Below, one piece after another: positions 1 to 39,400 of a stretch of 64,000 nt of DNA. The position numbers were made by a program, and so were the translations under genes. The stretch's first letter is position 1, and every line of letters starts with the position of its first letter. The stretch is from Acanthaster planci (taxonomy: Eukaryota > Echinodermata > Asteroidea > Valvatida > Acanthasteridae), in contig NW_019091578.1 of the NCBI RefSeq assembly GCF_001949145.1, positions 48,859-112,858 on the forward strand. Reading direction: 5' to 3'. The notes under the pieces were generated by a model. That model made no database searches, was not told the origin of the DNA, and saw only the letters and a program-made list of their open reading frames with translations.

Positions 1-3000
1 CAATGTTGTTTGACATTTGGGGCTTCTACATTTAGTTCTCAGCTGATACTTAGCTGAGCACATTAATATCTTATGCACTGACCACAGTTTCATCCTTGCA
101 TCCCCAGTGTACAAGTGATTGGTCCCTATTTACTCTATGTAAATGTACGTCTAAATTTTATTTCATCAGTACACTTGCATAGTGATCATTGATGTCCTTC
201 ATTGCCCTCAAGGATTTCACTTTGCTACTGAGTTTGTGCCAAGTACACGTACCGTAGCTGCATGAATCACTCAAATTTTCACAAATAATCATAAAAGATG
301 AGAATTCTGAAGGATTTCATCTCAAGAAAACAAGACTTCGATCGCTTCTTCCTTACTGTGGTTTCCTTGCAGACATTCCCTGTAGGCGTTTATTACTGCT
401 CGTTTATGCATACTGTATGTACCGGTACATGTGTACTAAAATGACGCGTTTTGTATTGTCTGTCCACCCTGATCGAGAACAAGGGAGGATGTGTTTTTTA
501 CATACCAGTACATGTAGCAATGACAGTACTGTGGTGGGAACTCACCATATGTGCACAAAGGTTCATGCTTGTTTTCTTGGGACCATGACATGTTGAACAT
601 GTGTGACTAATTTCTGTCATATGGTCTTCGCTGTAAGACCTGTGTAAATATATTTAGCAATACATGTGCGTACATGTATGCATTATAAAATTGATGTCAT
701 AATTTCAGATGGGTATGAATCATGTACACGATCATGGACAAGTATTGTATGTGGTCATTTACTTAAGGCATTGCAGCATCATTTTTTCTTACAAATTGTT
801 TTTTTTCTTATATATATAGACAAATCTGCCATTTCACATGTACGTTACACACTAATTATGAACTTGGTGCACAGTCTTTTAACCATTTACATTTCATTGC
901 AGTGCCAGTCACTCAGTAGGTTCAGCCTGTTAGCATGTTCCGAAGATGTACATGTATATGTGATCAGCAACACCAACATCACAATTGTCCAGGTGAAACA
1001 GTTGGTTTGAAATGATTCTATTTCCCTCTCCATTTGTCTCTCAAATGAATTTAAAGTTTAGGCAGGTTTTTGTTATGATCATTTCCAGAGCTGAAGTACA
1101 TGGACCGTACATGTACAAAAGTCCCATACTCCTTAGACGGCAGACAGGAGAAAGTGCACTTGGCCTCGTGACATGATATATGCTCCTTGGAGCAGCACAA
1201 ACAACCATCACTCATCAGTCTGTATTTACATGTACACAATATACCATGATCACTGATTTTGGAATTCTGAAAAGAGTTTGATGAAGCAGCCTTTTGTTTT
1301 TTAGTCAGTTCTGGAGCTCTGTCTGTATCAAGTCACAAACGGAGGACAGTTTGAGGTTGAAAGTCAAGAGAAAGAGAAAAGGGGTCATTGAAGATGCTGT
1401 ACTTTTTATTTTGACTTGAAGTGCGTGGCTGAAAATAGTTTATAAAAATGAGCTTCAGATAAGGGAAGAGTTACAGGCATTTACTTTATAGTACAGGTAC
1501 TTATTCAGTTGAGGTCATCCAACGTAAGAACTGGCTTCTGTTCAAACAGCAGTCTGAGTCTGCTACTTTTTTAAAGATTGCTCTAGGACTGACATTTAAA
1601 CCCTGGTTCATGCAATGTACCAGTAATTAGGGACATCTTATTGTTCAGTTGACCTCTGCAAGCTTGACTACATGTGCGTGCACAATAGTTATGATGTCTG
1701 TACTAAACAGGCAGTTTTCTTCTTTACTTTGGTTTTCCTTGAAAGGTACTGGATAAAGTCACATTGTACCAGTATATTTGCATATTAGTAAAGGACTAAA
1801 GCCAAAATTCAGATACATATGCCCAGTATACATGTATACCGGTACATGTACCGGTACCAGTGAGGTAATGTACCATGTACGCGGTTGAATGCATGGCTGG
1901 CATAAAGGATTTCGTTTAATGGACTTTTGTAATGTTCTTCATACATACATGTACTTTTCTTTCAATCCATCATCCTTGATATTTTCAGTTCTGCAGGGTG
2001 TTGAACCATGCTTAAGTGTCTCTGAGGTATTCAGGAAGTGAAAAGGGTTGACCAGAAAGCCTCCAACTAATGGTCTTGTATTTCTTGTTCCTCAAAGATT
2101 AACTCCCTGGGGCCACGTTGTGCATGTACATGTAGTAGCAACTTTAATATATACCATGACTCAACAATGCTATGAATGATTGCTGTATGATTCATGGACC
2201 ATTTTAAATCTAGGGAAATTTTTTTCTTACTGCACAATGTTTTGAACCCTGGCAAACCATTACATCCCACTACATCTAATTAAAGAATTCAAAGTCAACC
2301 AAACACATATTTGTCATGTACATGTACGTGTAGGCCTTTTCCTTTCTGGTTGCATTGGAGCATACATGTACTGTATGTACATGTATGTACATGTAAGTTC
2401 CATGCGCATTCATGGGTATTTAAGCAACTATTCTTTTTAAACTTTGTGAGGGGAATATTCACTAGGATTTTAAATAATATACCAGTACATTCATGTAATC
2501 TGTATTAGGGTCTAACCTCCCTCTTGCTTGATTTAGTATTATTATGTCTGATATTGTGAATTTTTTAATTGGAGATTTCAGAACTAACCCCATTTTTATA
2601 TTATGCTGGTAGATATACAGTACATGTAATTCCATAAAGATATTTTGAAAATGTTGCTTCCTTTATTTACGTTTTCCAGAAATGATAAAAAAAAATCATT
2701 GTTTAATCCAAACAAGTAAATTTTTTGTGTACACATACTGTATTTGGTGGTGAGTTTTGCAGTGGTGTACTTGTACAATGTAGTTTCTGAAAAGACAAAG
2801 AACGCAGACTTAGAATAGTGTTTGAATTTCTTTGAAATGCTACATGTAACTTGTAAGGGAACAATCATGGCTTGCACCTGTTGTTTCAAGAAGACAATTA
2901 AAACCTGGCATTCATGCATGACTAAATACATTGTCCAATGTACATGTACAAGTACAAGTACATGTACATGTATGTACGGTACGGTACATGTACCTGTATT

Positions 3001-5408
3001 CTTGTTTCATAATGAAATTGCTATGGGGATATAAGATCTTGTTCCTTTGTATTACAGGCTACTGGTCTTACATTGTACCCTCAGCATACTGGTTCACAGA
3101 CTTTTATGAGGTCTTCTTTATTGCCTTGATCCTGTCCTTTATTTGTCTGTCATAAGATATTATAAGAACATAAATTCATTATAGATTGCTCACATGGCTT
3201 TTACTGTTCTTGTAGGGGTGTAATGTACATGCACATTGTACAGAATCTGTGCATACTGCTGTAGTCATCGTATCATTGCCCTAGGGAATCCATGGCTTTC
3301 ATGAGTTGAATTGGCCTACACACCCAGGGTTTGGCTCACAGGAAGTCAGGGGATGCACTTTTCATGCAAAATTGATTGAGTATGTTGCTGTAGGTTTTCC
3401 CCCATGATGTCTTCAGATGGAATTTCTGAGCTATTGATCACATGGAATTTAAGGGGATACTGCAGTCACAATGCCAACACTCTCAGTCTGTTTACAGGTG
3501 AAGAAATTTGAAATTCAGCACTGCAGTGATGAATTTTGCACATTTAAGAAATGTGTATTCTTAAGTATACACTGTACTTCAAAGGTCTTAGAGATGGCAC
3601 TGAGCATGTTTTGAAGGTGCTCAGAAATTTTGTATCCACAGTATTCTTGTTCTGATAGGGCTCTTATTGTCTGCGGTGTGTGTATTTGTGAGGGTCAAAT
3701 GTGGACGTGTTCAACTTTTGCAATTTGTACTTCAAAGGAGCTTTCATCGAGGAATGAATGCTGACTGAATATTCACAAATCCTTTAATTTTTTTGATATG
3801 ACAGTTGTCCAAGAATGTTACCATTGGAATACACAGGAAAGCATTGAAATGCCTACGTGTACATGTAGGTGTTGACCAGTAATGTCTTCATTTTCACATC
3901 TGAAGCCAGCTCATAAGAACAGTCAGTAGCCTGTGTAAGGGAAAACATGTCCTTACGTGGCAACGACGGTCCTTTATTTGGAACTCCATACATGTGCACA
4001 GGTTTGATGTATGCTGAGCACATGGGACCAATTTCTGTTTGAATGTATGGTCAATTCATGTGCAACAGGCACACGCATGATCCCACTGAAAATCTCCCAC
4101 CAAGCTACCTGGATCTCTTCTTTGCTGGTGAAGGTGCATTTACTTGGAGAAAAAAATATGATTAATATACAGTACATGTACATGTACCGGTACACTGTAC
4201 ACGTAGAGATTGAACGCCAGGAAAAATCATGCATAAATGAATTTACATGCTTTAAGATATTAATTTGAGTTTTGAGATTCTGAAGAACTACATGTAATTT
4301 TGGACAACCTGACAGAAATCCGTAAACTATAGTTCACTTCTCAGAAAAAATTTGATTCGTCATGCCCTTTTAGTATGGTTTAATAACTAGTCATGTTTCA
4401 CTTGTTTTTAGTCCTTTTAAACAGTCTTTTTAAGCTAATGGTACATGTACTCGTAACCAGTCCCATGGAGCTACACATTTTAGCACTCAGATATATACAG
4501 CTCCCATTACTCTTCCACACACTGTTCATTGCTGGTATGTTGCCTGTAACAGATCCATACGTCATCAGCTAGCATTTTCTAAGTATCCCCAGCTGACAGG
4601 GACGGAAGCTCCTCAATATAGGTTGATTTGTGTACCGAGCCAGCAGCAATAGGTCTACTTCTTGACGTCATCACACAATCATTTTTGCTCCTGGGGCCAC
4701 ATCTCAAGTTTGATGTTGCATTCCTTTCATCCTACCATGGAGGAATGATCTCAAAACACAGAGCAATCCTAAAAGAGAATTTTTCATACTCTGTTAGAGA
4801 TGGACCATCTGTTACTAATTTTTATCTGTCTGTGATGCCTCTCTGTGTGTGTCCCTGTGTGGTACCCTGTGTGTAGCTCATTTATCCCTCTACATGTACA
4901 TGTACATGTAGGTCTGTTCTGGTTGTTTTGAAGGAAAAGACGGATCATACCAGTATTCATTTTTCTGCATTTTCCATAAGGTTTTTATGATTATTTTTGA
5001 AGGACCAATGGGAAGTTGATCATTATTTTTAACTTCATTTGTATCTATTTCTACATCTTGCCTCTTTTCCTTCCTTGGATAGTTTCCTAAGGTTGCCTTG
5101 TGTATGAAGCCCATCATGGAAGTTGCCTGATTAACCTTTAAAAATGAACTCATAGGAATGCCAGCTTTCCCTCATCAGGAACTTTATAAGTCTGTACCAA
5201 CATGCCTTATGTATACATAGTTGGTATAGGGAGTCCGAGGGCATCATTTGAGCCTCTGACATGGTATTAGCAATTTCAGTTCAGTTACAGCACTTTTTTT
5301 GGAAAACTCTTGAATTAAGCTTTGGCGTGAATATGAATTTGTACTTGTACTATACATGGTTTTTGAACAAATTGCTGACTGTACGTATGATTTTCCCATA
5401 TTTTTCAG
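1..5408 (+). other. Presumed intron upstream of the first kinase exon seen
   Basis: AT-rich, no exon recognised. I looked for the conserved RRISMED-type segment that should end the previous exon and did not find it. The stretch holds many short ACATGTAC/GGTACC palindromic runs (for example 1830-1880, 2350-2395, 2938-2995, 4170-4200, 4890-4915). Confidence 0.6.
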
Positions 5409-31345
<25,937 letters not shown>

Positions 31346-31664
31346 ACACGTGACGATGGCCTGTGACCCTGATGACACCATTTGGCAAGAGTCAAAATCC
31401 AAATCATTGATTGGATGTGCGAGGATGCTAGTTTCCCAGCCTGTATCTCAGCAACTACAGTCTGTTTCCAGTGGTGATAGCATTTTAAACCCTGCCTTTA
31501 TTTATAAAACCGTCTGGCAGAGGTGTATCATAGACAGTTTTCACAAGTCTCACCATGCATCTGATATAACAAGAAGTACCAGTCCTCGTATCTGATAGTG
31601 ACGGAGAGTGTACTTGGCCACACCTGTAGAGGGCAATCATTGGTAGAACTGATTCCTCAATAAA
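31346..31664 (+). other. CDK17: 3' UTR of the PCTAIRE kinase, to the first AATAAA
   Basis: Non-coding sequence after the TGA. The first canonical AATAAA is at 31659-31664. Further AATAAA hexamers at 34000-34005 and 35681-35686 would allow a longer 3' UTR; transcript data would be needed to choose. Confidence 0.5.
31659..31664 (+). terminator. AATAAA after the kinase stop codon
   Basis: Canonical hexamer 314 nt after TGA, within ctcaataaaactcag. First plausible poly(A) signal for the kinase mRNA. Confidence 0.5.
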
Positions 31665-33480
31665 ACTCAGTCTGTGGTTGATAAGTGATGTGGTAAATCA
31701 ATTACAGGTACTAATTCTGTAGCTCAATAGTTTGATTTCGTTCATGAACTGAGTCATGACCATTAAACAAAGACAACCGCAAGTCTCCAAGATGTCGTGA
31801 GGTAAACATTTTTTGTGCCTTTATTTATCAACCAACAGATTTATAGTCCTCTGCAGTTAATTATTTTTTAGTTACAAATGTGTTTTAAATTTATGTTATT
31901 TTTCTCATTTCCCCCAAATTTTAGAAATGCAAACAAATGTTTTTTTAGTTGACAAGTGTTTTAGTGATAAAAAGCAGACCTAAGATGGATATTATACTTC
32001 ACAAGACCTGGTGTGTTTTCAGCAAACTTCAGTTCTTTATGCCTGACGAAGAGGAAACCATTTTCATCTTTTTAGTCAACACTAAGCACTTTGAGTTCAA
32101 GTGGGCATTGATGAGAATAGTGTTTAGATGTGAGTTGCGCTATACACAATTACACGTGTCATTGCTAACTAGGAGTTCCACCAGTTTTTGTTACCTTCCT
32201 AGGCTATCGTTCCATCCCTTTGAAAATAGATTGAATCCTAGCTTAATCACCCTGAGTATTTTAAATAACAATATGCCTTCGCCAGACTTTTTTCATAATT
32301 TAGCTATTACTTAACCTCTCCCAAACCCTACTTTCTGTACTTTTCCTTTGGTTTGCATTTGGTGAATTGCAGCATTAAATATGCATCATCAACAGAAAAA
32401 TAGCAAGAAATAAACACTGCCACTCGTTATTCCCTTGTTATGGGCCCACAAGTATACCCTGCCCCCAAACTAGATGATATTGTCTAATTAATAGAACACA
32501 AGGGAGACTTTTGCCTGTATCAATCTGAATCATCACTTTCCATCATTATTTTAATTAGGAATGCATTGATTGAATAAATAGCGACTTCATTTTGTGAGGA
32601 ATTAAAAATTTCTAACTAGCAGTCCTTATATTTTTAAATGATAAAAAAATCCTGAAAGTACCCCTCCAGTTTATTGTTGAAATTTGCCTGGATTTGCCCA
32701 ATAATGATTTATAAAAACTATTTAAATGTAGTGAATTAGTATAAATAGTACCACTTAGATATCTTAGATTAATAATAGTACTCCATAAACAACTTAGAAT
32801 CATTGTTACATAAAGAAAAAATATGATTTATTTCAAATTAGTATGGATTTATACAAGCAGGGAATTCATTCAAGTTTCTTTTGTCCATATGTGTCCAGAT
32901 AAGTGAAGTCACATGTGACCATCGTATTCCTGCAGGATATGGTTGCATTTTGGCATCATACATGTGTCAGTTTGATAGTTTTGGGATAAAAGAGTTGTTC
33001 TGTAATGGAACACTTCTCCCCCCTCCCTAAAAAAAACCTGTCTGACCCTTGATATTCAGTCATTTGCAAAAGTTTAAAATCACCTGGAATTTTAGTGGTA
33101 TTTCTGTCACTGGGCCTACATTACATTGTCTCATTGAATGATTACTTAACATGTTTTTACTGTGGTGCATAACATTAGTGTAGTGCTCTGTACCCATTTT
33201 AATGAATTTTTTTTGCAAAAGCAAGTCTTGTATGACATTTGTCTGTAAGGCAGCATGGTAAAAAGCCAAAGTAATCAGAAATAAAGGAGGGCACACTAAA
33301 TATTAGAAGTTAACATTTCAAATCATTGAAATGTGGTCAAATAGCTGTTTAACCAAGATACTAAGGTTACACGTTGAAAATAAACATAAGTTACCAAGAT
33401 TGATTGGTTTAAGTTTGGTATTTCTTCAGGTTAATGAATTTTGTATGAGTAATCCTAAACTTTGGCAAATGACTGTAATG

Positions 33481-33936
33481 TCATGTTGCAAAAGTTACCA
33501 TATTCTTACATTTCACAGCATCAGATTCAGTTGATTCAAGCCCCAAATTGTCCACATTAAGAAAGAATAGATTTATTGATTTATTCTGTGCAAGTTCAAA
33601 ACATGAACCCAAATATCTCATGGATTCATACACTGAAATCTTTATCAAGGCATTACTTTCTCTGCCCAGTCCTTCCACAAAATGAAACAAATGTATCATT
33701 TCCAAAAATTGTACCAATTTAGTACATTCAAGTAAACCTACTGGCCCCTGTTGGGCATGGAATTCTTTCTGAATTCCTGCATACCTTTCACAGTTTCCTC
33801 TGCCGGGACAATTTATAAATCCAATCGAGCGTGGACCTTTCAAGAACTTGCTTACAAAACGTGAGAACCAGTGTTGAATCATTTCACCGACCAGAGGGTT
33901 ATGATGTAGGAGCAACTTTGATTTTAGAGCATGCAT
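33481..33936 (-). other. Unrecognised 151-codon ORF, minus strand
   Basis: Starts MHALKSKLLLHHNPLVGEMI and has mixed composition without low-complexity runs. No known domain recognised. It lies between the kinase and UBE2N, antisense to a possible long kinase 3' UTR. May be chance. Confidence 0.2.
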
Positions 33937-35882
33937 CTTTTAATGTATTAACTAACCATTGATGCCTTCCTACTATGTAACACTTGTTATTATAATGTAA
34001 ATAAATAATTATTGTAAGGAAACATATTTAAATGTAAAAAAGTATGTGCTTGAGTTGTCAGTTAATGTATGTTGAGAGTTTTTACGATGTGTAGGGTAAT
34101 GAAATATCTCAAAAATTCTGATGTTTGTTAAGAACAGTGGTTTGTTAATTCAAAAGTAAGCAAACAGACAATAATGGTCTATTCCTACACAGGTTGCAGT
34201 GGTGTCCTGTGCATAAAATTGTATACATATGCAGCTGAATGCATTTGGACTCTTATTTGGGGGCTAAAGCAGGTTGTAACATTTGGAAAACTGGATTTTT
34301 TCCTGCATTTATGAAGTTTTTGAAAAGGTTTGATCTTTTCTTAGGGGTATGTGTCAGACCCCACTTTTTGAGATTTGTATGCTTGAGTGAACAGAAGTGA
34401 TTTTATTGTTTTCTGTGTACCCTCACTGTTCTTAACCCACATTTAGAATTGAGAAGCTGCATCGATTTGACAGTGTTGAGGTTCTGTAGGAGTGAAGCAA
34501 CCGTTGATTGAAGATTTGGTACGTGCAGTGGTGTCTCAAAAACTTTCCAAGAGTAGTGTTCCTAAGAGAGAGAACTCATAGACGCATGGCAACTTGAAAC
34601 TTATTCTGTCATTTTTATGCAAGAATCTCATTTAAATGGTAGTTGTATCAGCATGTACAATATATTTACTACTGTATGTGCACAAGTCTGTGAGGTTAAT
34701 GTGTGTTGCCATAAGCACCTTATCCTTATGCAATTTTCACGTTTGAAATGAGAGTTGTGAACACTGTTGGTTGTCCATATCATCTGTGCCCATGTGTGAA
34801 CACTTGAATTAATGTAGAAGTCATTTTAAGTGAAAAAGAATCATTTAAAAAGTGAATGTGTTCCCGTGTTGAACTCAGAGAACAAAGGAGAAATGTTGTA
34901 GAAATGGAAACAAAACTGTTGGAAATAGTACCACTGGATGTAATAACGGGGTACCTTCTTTTGGTAGGAAGGATACTAATTGCTTAGTCAAGAAAACACA
35001 TATATAAACAAGCTCTCTGTGTGTAAACCCAGCCAAGATAGGTTTATTCACATGCAGAGCTTGGATTTTTTACTCTATTACGGTCAGAATTGCATTGTAC
35101 AATAGCTGCCTCGTTGCTGGGTTTGTTTTATGGACAAAAACTTGTTTGCTGCCATTTTCCAGAGGAGGGTGCTGTACTTAAAGGGAGATCTCTGTGCACA
35201 AATTGACATAACTGTTCACATTATTAGTTTCAGAATGGAGAAGACTTGCTGTGCAGAATGAGTGCTTAGCTATGTTTAAAAGCACTGGCTAAGGATGAAT
35301 CTGACACAAGCAGTCACCAAGTGACTTTGTCCTATAGGTGGCAGTGTTTCGGTAAGCCACAGCGTAGCTTTTTGGATGTAGCCTGTTAACAAACAACGTG
35401 GTACATGCTGTCTGGAACTCAGTTCTGTGGAGCTGGAGCTAAGCATGGATGTTTGCTGAGCAAATGTTTCTGCTTAGCCACTCATTGAAAGTGGACTCTG
35501 TTTTGTATTGGCACTGGGTAAATTGAGTTAATGTAAATTTAGGTGTTCACTGAAGGCTGTTTTATCAATTAAAGGATTTGTGACAGAAGGGACAGAGAGA
35601 AATCAACAATCTGGTAATTATTGTAAATAAGGCAAATAATTTTTCAAACTTGTTTAAATTACATAACATCATGGAAAGATAATAAAAGCACAAATGGAAT
35701 GCAGTTTCTAGATCTCAGCAATGTCCATGGTCATTTTGAAGTCCTCTCCTTGAATTTAGTTTTAGATAATGATAACTGAATATATAATCACCATGCATCT
35801 ACAACCAATCCTGTGATAAAGTTTGGCTGATTATGGCAAAGTGCAGAAATATCTGTTTCACAAGTACAGGTTGCAGGTGAAA

Positions 35883-36046
35883 CAGTGGAGGGGATACACT
35901 CCTCCCCCATACTTTTTCAACTGGGGGTGCACCCCCCCCATTTTTGCAGGTCTTACAATGGGATGGGGCTTAATGGATTGCCCTATTAATGACTGATGCC
36001 CGATGGTCTCACAACTGCCCCCCCCCCGAAACTCGTTCCGCCGCTG
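35883..36046. mobile_element. Possible short element with CAG(T/C)GG ends
   Basis: Left cagtggaggggata; right end in reverse complement cagcggcggaacga; about 9 of 14 match. Poly-C tracts inside as in the element at 16430. No target duplication, so tentative. Confidence 0.3.
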
Positions 36047-36375
36047 GTGCCTAGATTGTGGCTTTTTTTCTGTTCACTGCCCATAACCCCAAAACCAACA
36101 CACAGGTCTAAAGGAAATTTTTTGGATAAATCAAACTTCGTTTGTCTATCATCGGCCTCCGTAGAGGATCAGAACCCAAAGTTCGTACCCATCATGCCTA
36201 GTTCCGGAAGACTGCACTATCTCTGGCAGAAATTCTGTTCGCCATTTTCAACGTGACTGCCAGTCCGCCTCCGAAAACTGCTGTTTTTGAGCGGAACTAA
36301 CGCGGGTTTGTCCGAAAAAAGCCCGCATTTTGTAATTTTAGTGCAACTACATAAACAACCAGAGCAACCGAAAAA

Positions 36376-36405
36376 ATGGCCGGCTTACCAAGGAGAATTA
36401 TTAAG
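36376..36405 (+). CDS. UBE2N: UBE2N exon 1
   Basis: Ten codons, [10 protein letters not shown], followed by donor gtaatt. Too short to show in ordinary ORF calling; supported by identity to the conserved Ubc13 N-terminus and a phase-0 join to exon 2. Confidence 0.93.
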
Positions 36406-39400
36406 GTAATTAAAATGAAATCACACACCCTTTTTTTCGTCATGTTCGTGTATTTTGGTTCCTTGACATGCTTGAAGTTGAAAAATGCATTGAAGAGAAT
36501 CGAGACGTGCAATGCGTTTGGCATGTTTGACCATTGTAGTGCACATACACTGTAGTGGAGCACAGCGACGACCACTACCAAGTACAGTGTACATGATGTG
36601 TAGCCTAGGCCTGTCATTACCCACCATAGACACAGGCCTAGATTACCTTATTTTGTCATGTTTGTGCATTTGAACATGTTGAAAACTGCATGACTGCAGT
36701 AACTTCAATAAGTCTCTCTTCATGATCTTGCGATAGGCCTACTGCTGGGCATGCTGGGACAAACTGAACAGTTGGCAAATACATGTACTGAAATAGCCTA
36801 AGGCCATGGGAATGAATATCCCGGGTTTCCGTCCACCGCCCGCATAAAAAATTTAGTTATTTTCCAGAAGTTATTTCAGATAAATTGTTGTTTTCCTTTG
36901 GGAATTTACAGAATTTGTTAAGTTATCATCTCAGTTATTATCAGAGATAAAAGCTCGGCGTGGCGAGTTAAATCGTTGATTTTGTATCTTGCCGTGGCAG
37001 TCCTTCATTTTAAAGGAGCGCGATTGTGCAGCCGCTCCTACCATGCTCCTCAGCACTCCTGAAGGAGCGTAAAAATCGCGCCCCTAAAGAAATTTAAGAG
37101 CACATTACAAAGAACGAACTATATGACAAGCACAGTGGATAACATCACCAAAAAAGAACTGTGATCCGTTTGTAACTTACAATTTCACATTTATCCCGCT
37201 GCGACTTTCATATGTAGGCCTATAATTATCGTGCAAATATATTACGATCATTGCATCACGAACGTGGCCTGTTTTCAGCTGCCAGCCGGCCCTGCATGCA
37301 CGTGTAGCATACACACTGTACATTGTACATATGCTGGCGAATATTTCAATAGTTTTATAAGTCCTATTCAGCGTGCTGTTTACAAATGTGTCTTTAGGGT
37401 GAAATGCAGTGAGATTTGGTTTTAGATTGGAACAAAAGGGGAACATTGGAACAAAAGGGGATGTTACATTTCAACCAAGCTTGATTTGCAACACAGAGGA
37501 AACAAAAGAAATCTCTCTTTGGGGTATGAATTTCAATATCCGCAGGTGGGGTAGACTACTTTGACTCCCGGTACACTGCCTGGTGAAAGGATTATGGTGC
37601 CTTTTCATTTATACTTTAAATAATCCTATTAACATACCTGCCATGAGGGGGACCCTGAAAAGAACAAAATAAAACAAAAAAAACTGTCAAAGAAATGAAA
37701 AATAGAAGTGAAATAGAACATAATTATTTTCTTGAGAAAAAAAAAAGAAAATCGAACTTCTTCCAGCAGTTAAATGCTATTGTTTGAACTAGATGGTTTG
37801 TCCTCTCCCCCAAAAACATCTGGCGACACCCATGCATATTTTAAGCTATTGTTTGTTGCTATTTTGGACCTCAATGCTGATATCATCCTAACATTAAAAT
37901 CGGCTTTGAATTAGGAGATTTCTGCAGGCAAAAAGAAAAATGAAGTAAAGGTGAAAAGAAAACTAACACACTTTTTTTCATCAACTGAATTGAAACCCCC
38001 AGGCTCATTGACCTCACATCCTTGTGTGCACTTGTCACAAACCATCGATACAGTGCAGGGTGCTGGGAAGGAGGCAAATACATAACATATTTGTGTCAAA
38101 AACTTATTGGATGGAGTCTATATTAACATCTAAACACGAGTCGACACTTCCGGCTCAGTGTGTATGACATGTGCACTTACACTGAATTGGTTTGAGCGTT
38201 CAAAGCTGTGAGGTAGTTCAGGTGTTGTGTTTGTAAAAGTACTGTTTTTAATCTCCCATTTCAAGTACTATAAATTAATAAATTTTGACTGATGAAAGTT
38301 CAAAATTAATGTAACTTTCAAGTCTGCACTAGGAAAATGAAGTAAGGAATTAGAAACAGTTTGCCTCTCACCTGAACTTGGAAATTCACACCACAAAATA
38401 AGATTTTGTTGTCTTTGTGTTCGAAAACAAGCGTTTGTTAAAATGTAACATCCATTTCTGTTCCAATTAGCAATCTAAAACCAAATCTCAATGCATTTCA
38501 TCCTAAAGATACAATTGAAAATGATGCGCTGAATAGGACTTATGAAACTATTGAAATATTCCCTGTGGCGGCATATCAATTAGATGCCATGTCAGGATCT
38601 TATAACTTGCACATTTAACGATTTAACTCACCACAGTGAGAAAATAACTCGCCGCGGAAAGATAGTTACTAACATCAGGTCCTGTAACTTTCCGTAAGTC
38701 TTATGTACCATTAATTTGTCTTATTTTCCAAATCCAGAAAGATTTTAAAAAGATCAGGGAAATGTAGGCTTAATCATTAACTGGTTGATATTGTACATTT
38801 TGTACTGTGTTTTTGTGTCAGGAGACACAGCGTTTAATGACTGAACCGGTGCCAGGAATAGAAGCTGTTCCAGATGAAAGTAATTCCAGATACTTTCATG
38901 TCAAAGTCGCTGGGCCAACAGAGGTAAGAAATGATAACAACATTCATATCATTCTTGATTGTGCTTGTATTCATAGTAGTAATGCTAACTTGAGGTCAGC
39001 ATCGTGCGTATGTTGTGTACGACATGCCTGCTCTGGAGAACCATGGAGGCTGCACACACAATGTAAGAATCATTTTGCAGCTAAGTCATACTCAAAGCCT
39101 TTTTTTTCTGGTGTATAGAAAGGAACACAATTCTTGGTGATGAAAAACTGCACTTTCAAGGGAAAAAGTACCTGTCCATTACCTGTCCATCAGGTAACTT
39201 GTCCTGAAGTTCAACTTGCCTGAATGAATAAATACATGTACTTGTTTAGACAGTTGGACATTGTTAATGTCGAGGTCTGTCTACAACACCATTTGTTTAT
39301 ACATTCCATAATATTTGATGGATCTTTTTATGTATGCAACATTGGAACCTACATGTAGGGGCCCAGCTCTTCATATTGAGTCTGTTAATCCATACATAGT

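Larger units (their letters stand above)
31665..36375. other. Between the kinase stop and UBE2N start
   Basis: Long 3' UTR and/or intergenic DNA with several AATAAA hexamers, one unrecognised 151-codon minus-strand ORF (33481-33936) and a possible 164-bp element with CAG(T/C)GG ends at 35883-36046. The UBE2N promoter should lie near 36250-36370; no TATA box is obvious. Confidence 0.5.

Noticed and set aside
1302-1392. Possible upstream kinase exon with many Lys/Arg codons
   Set aside because: The translation shows none of the conserved PCTAIRE N-terminal motifs and splice signals are poor.
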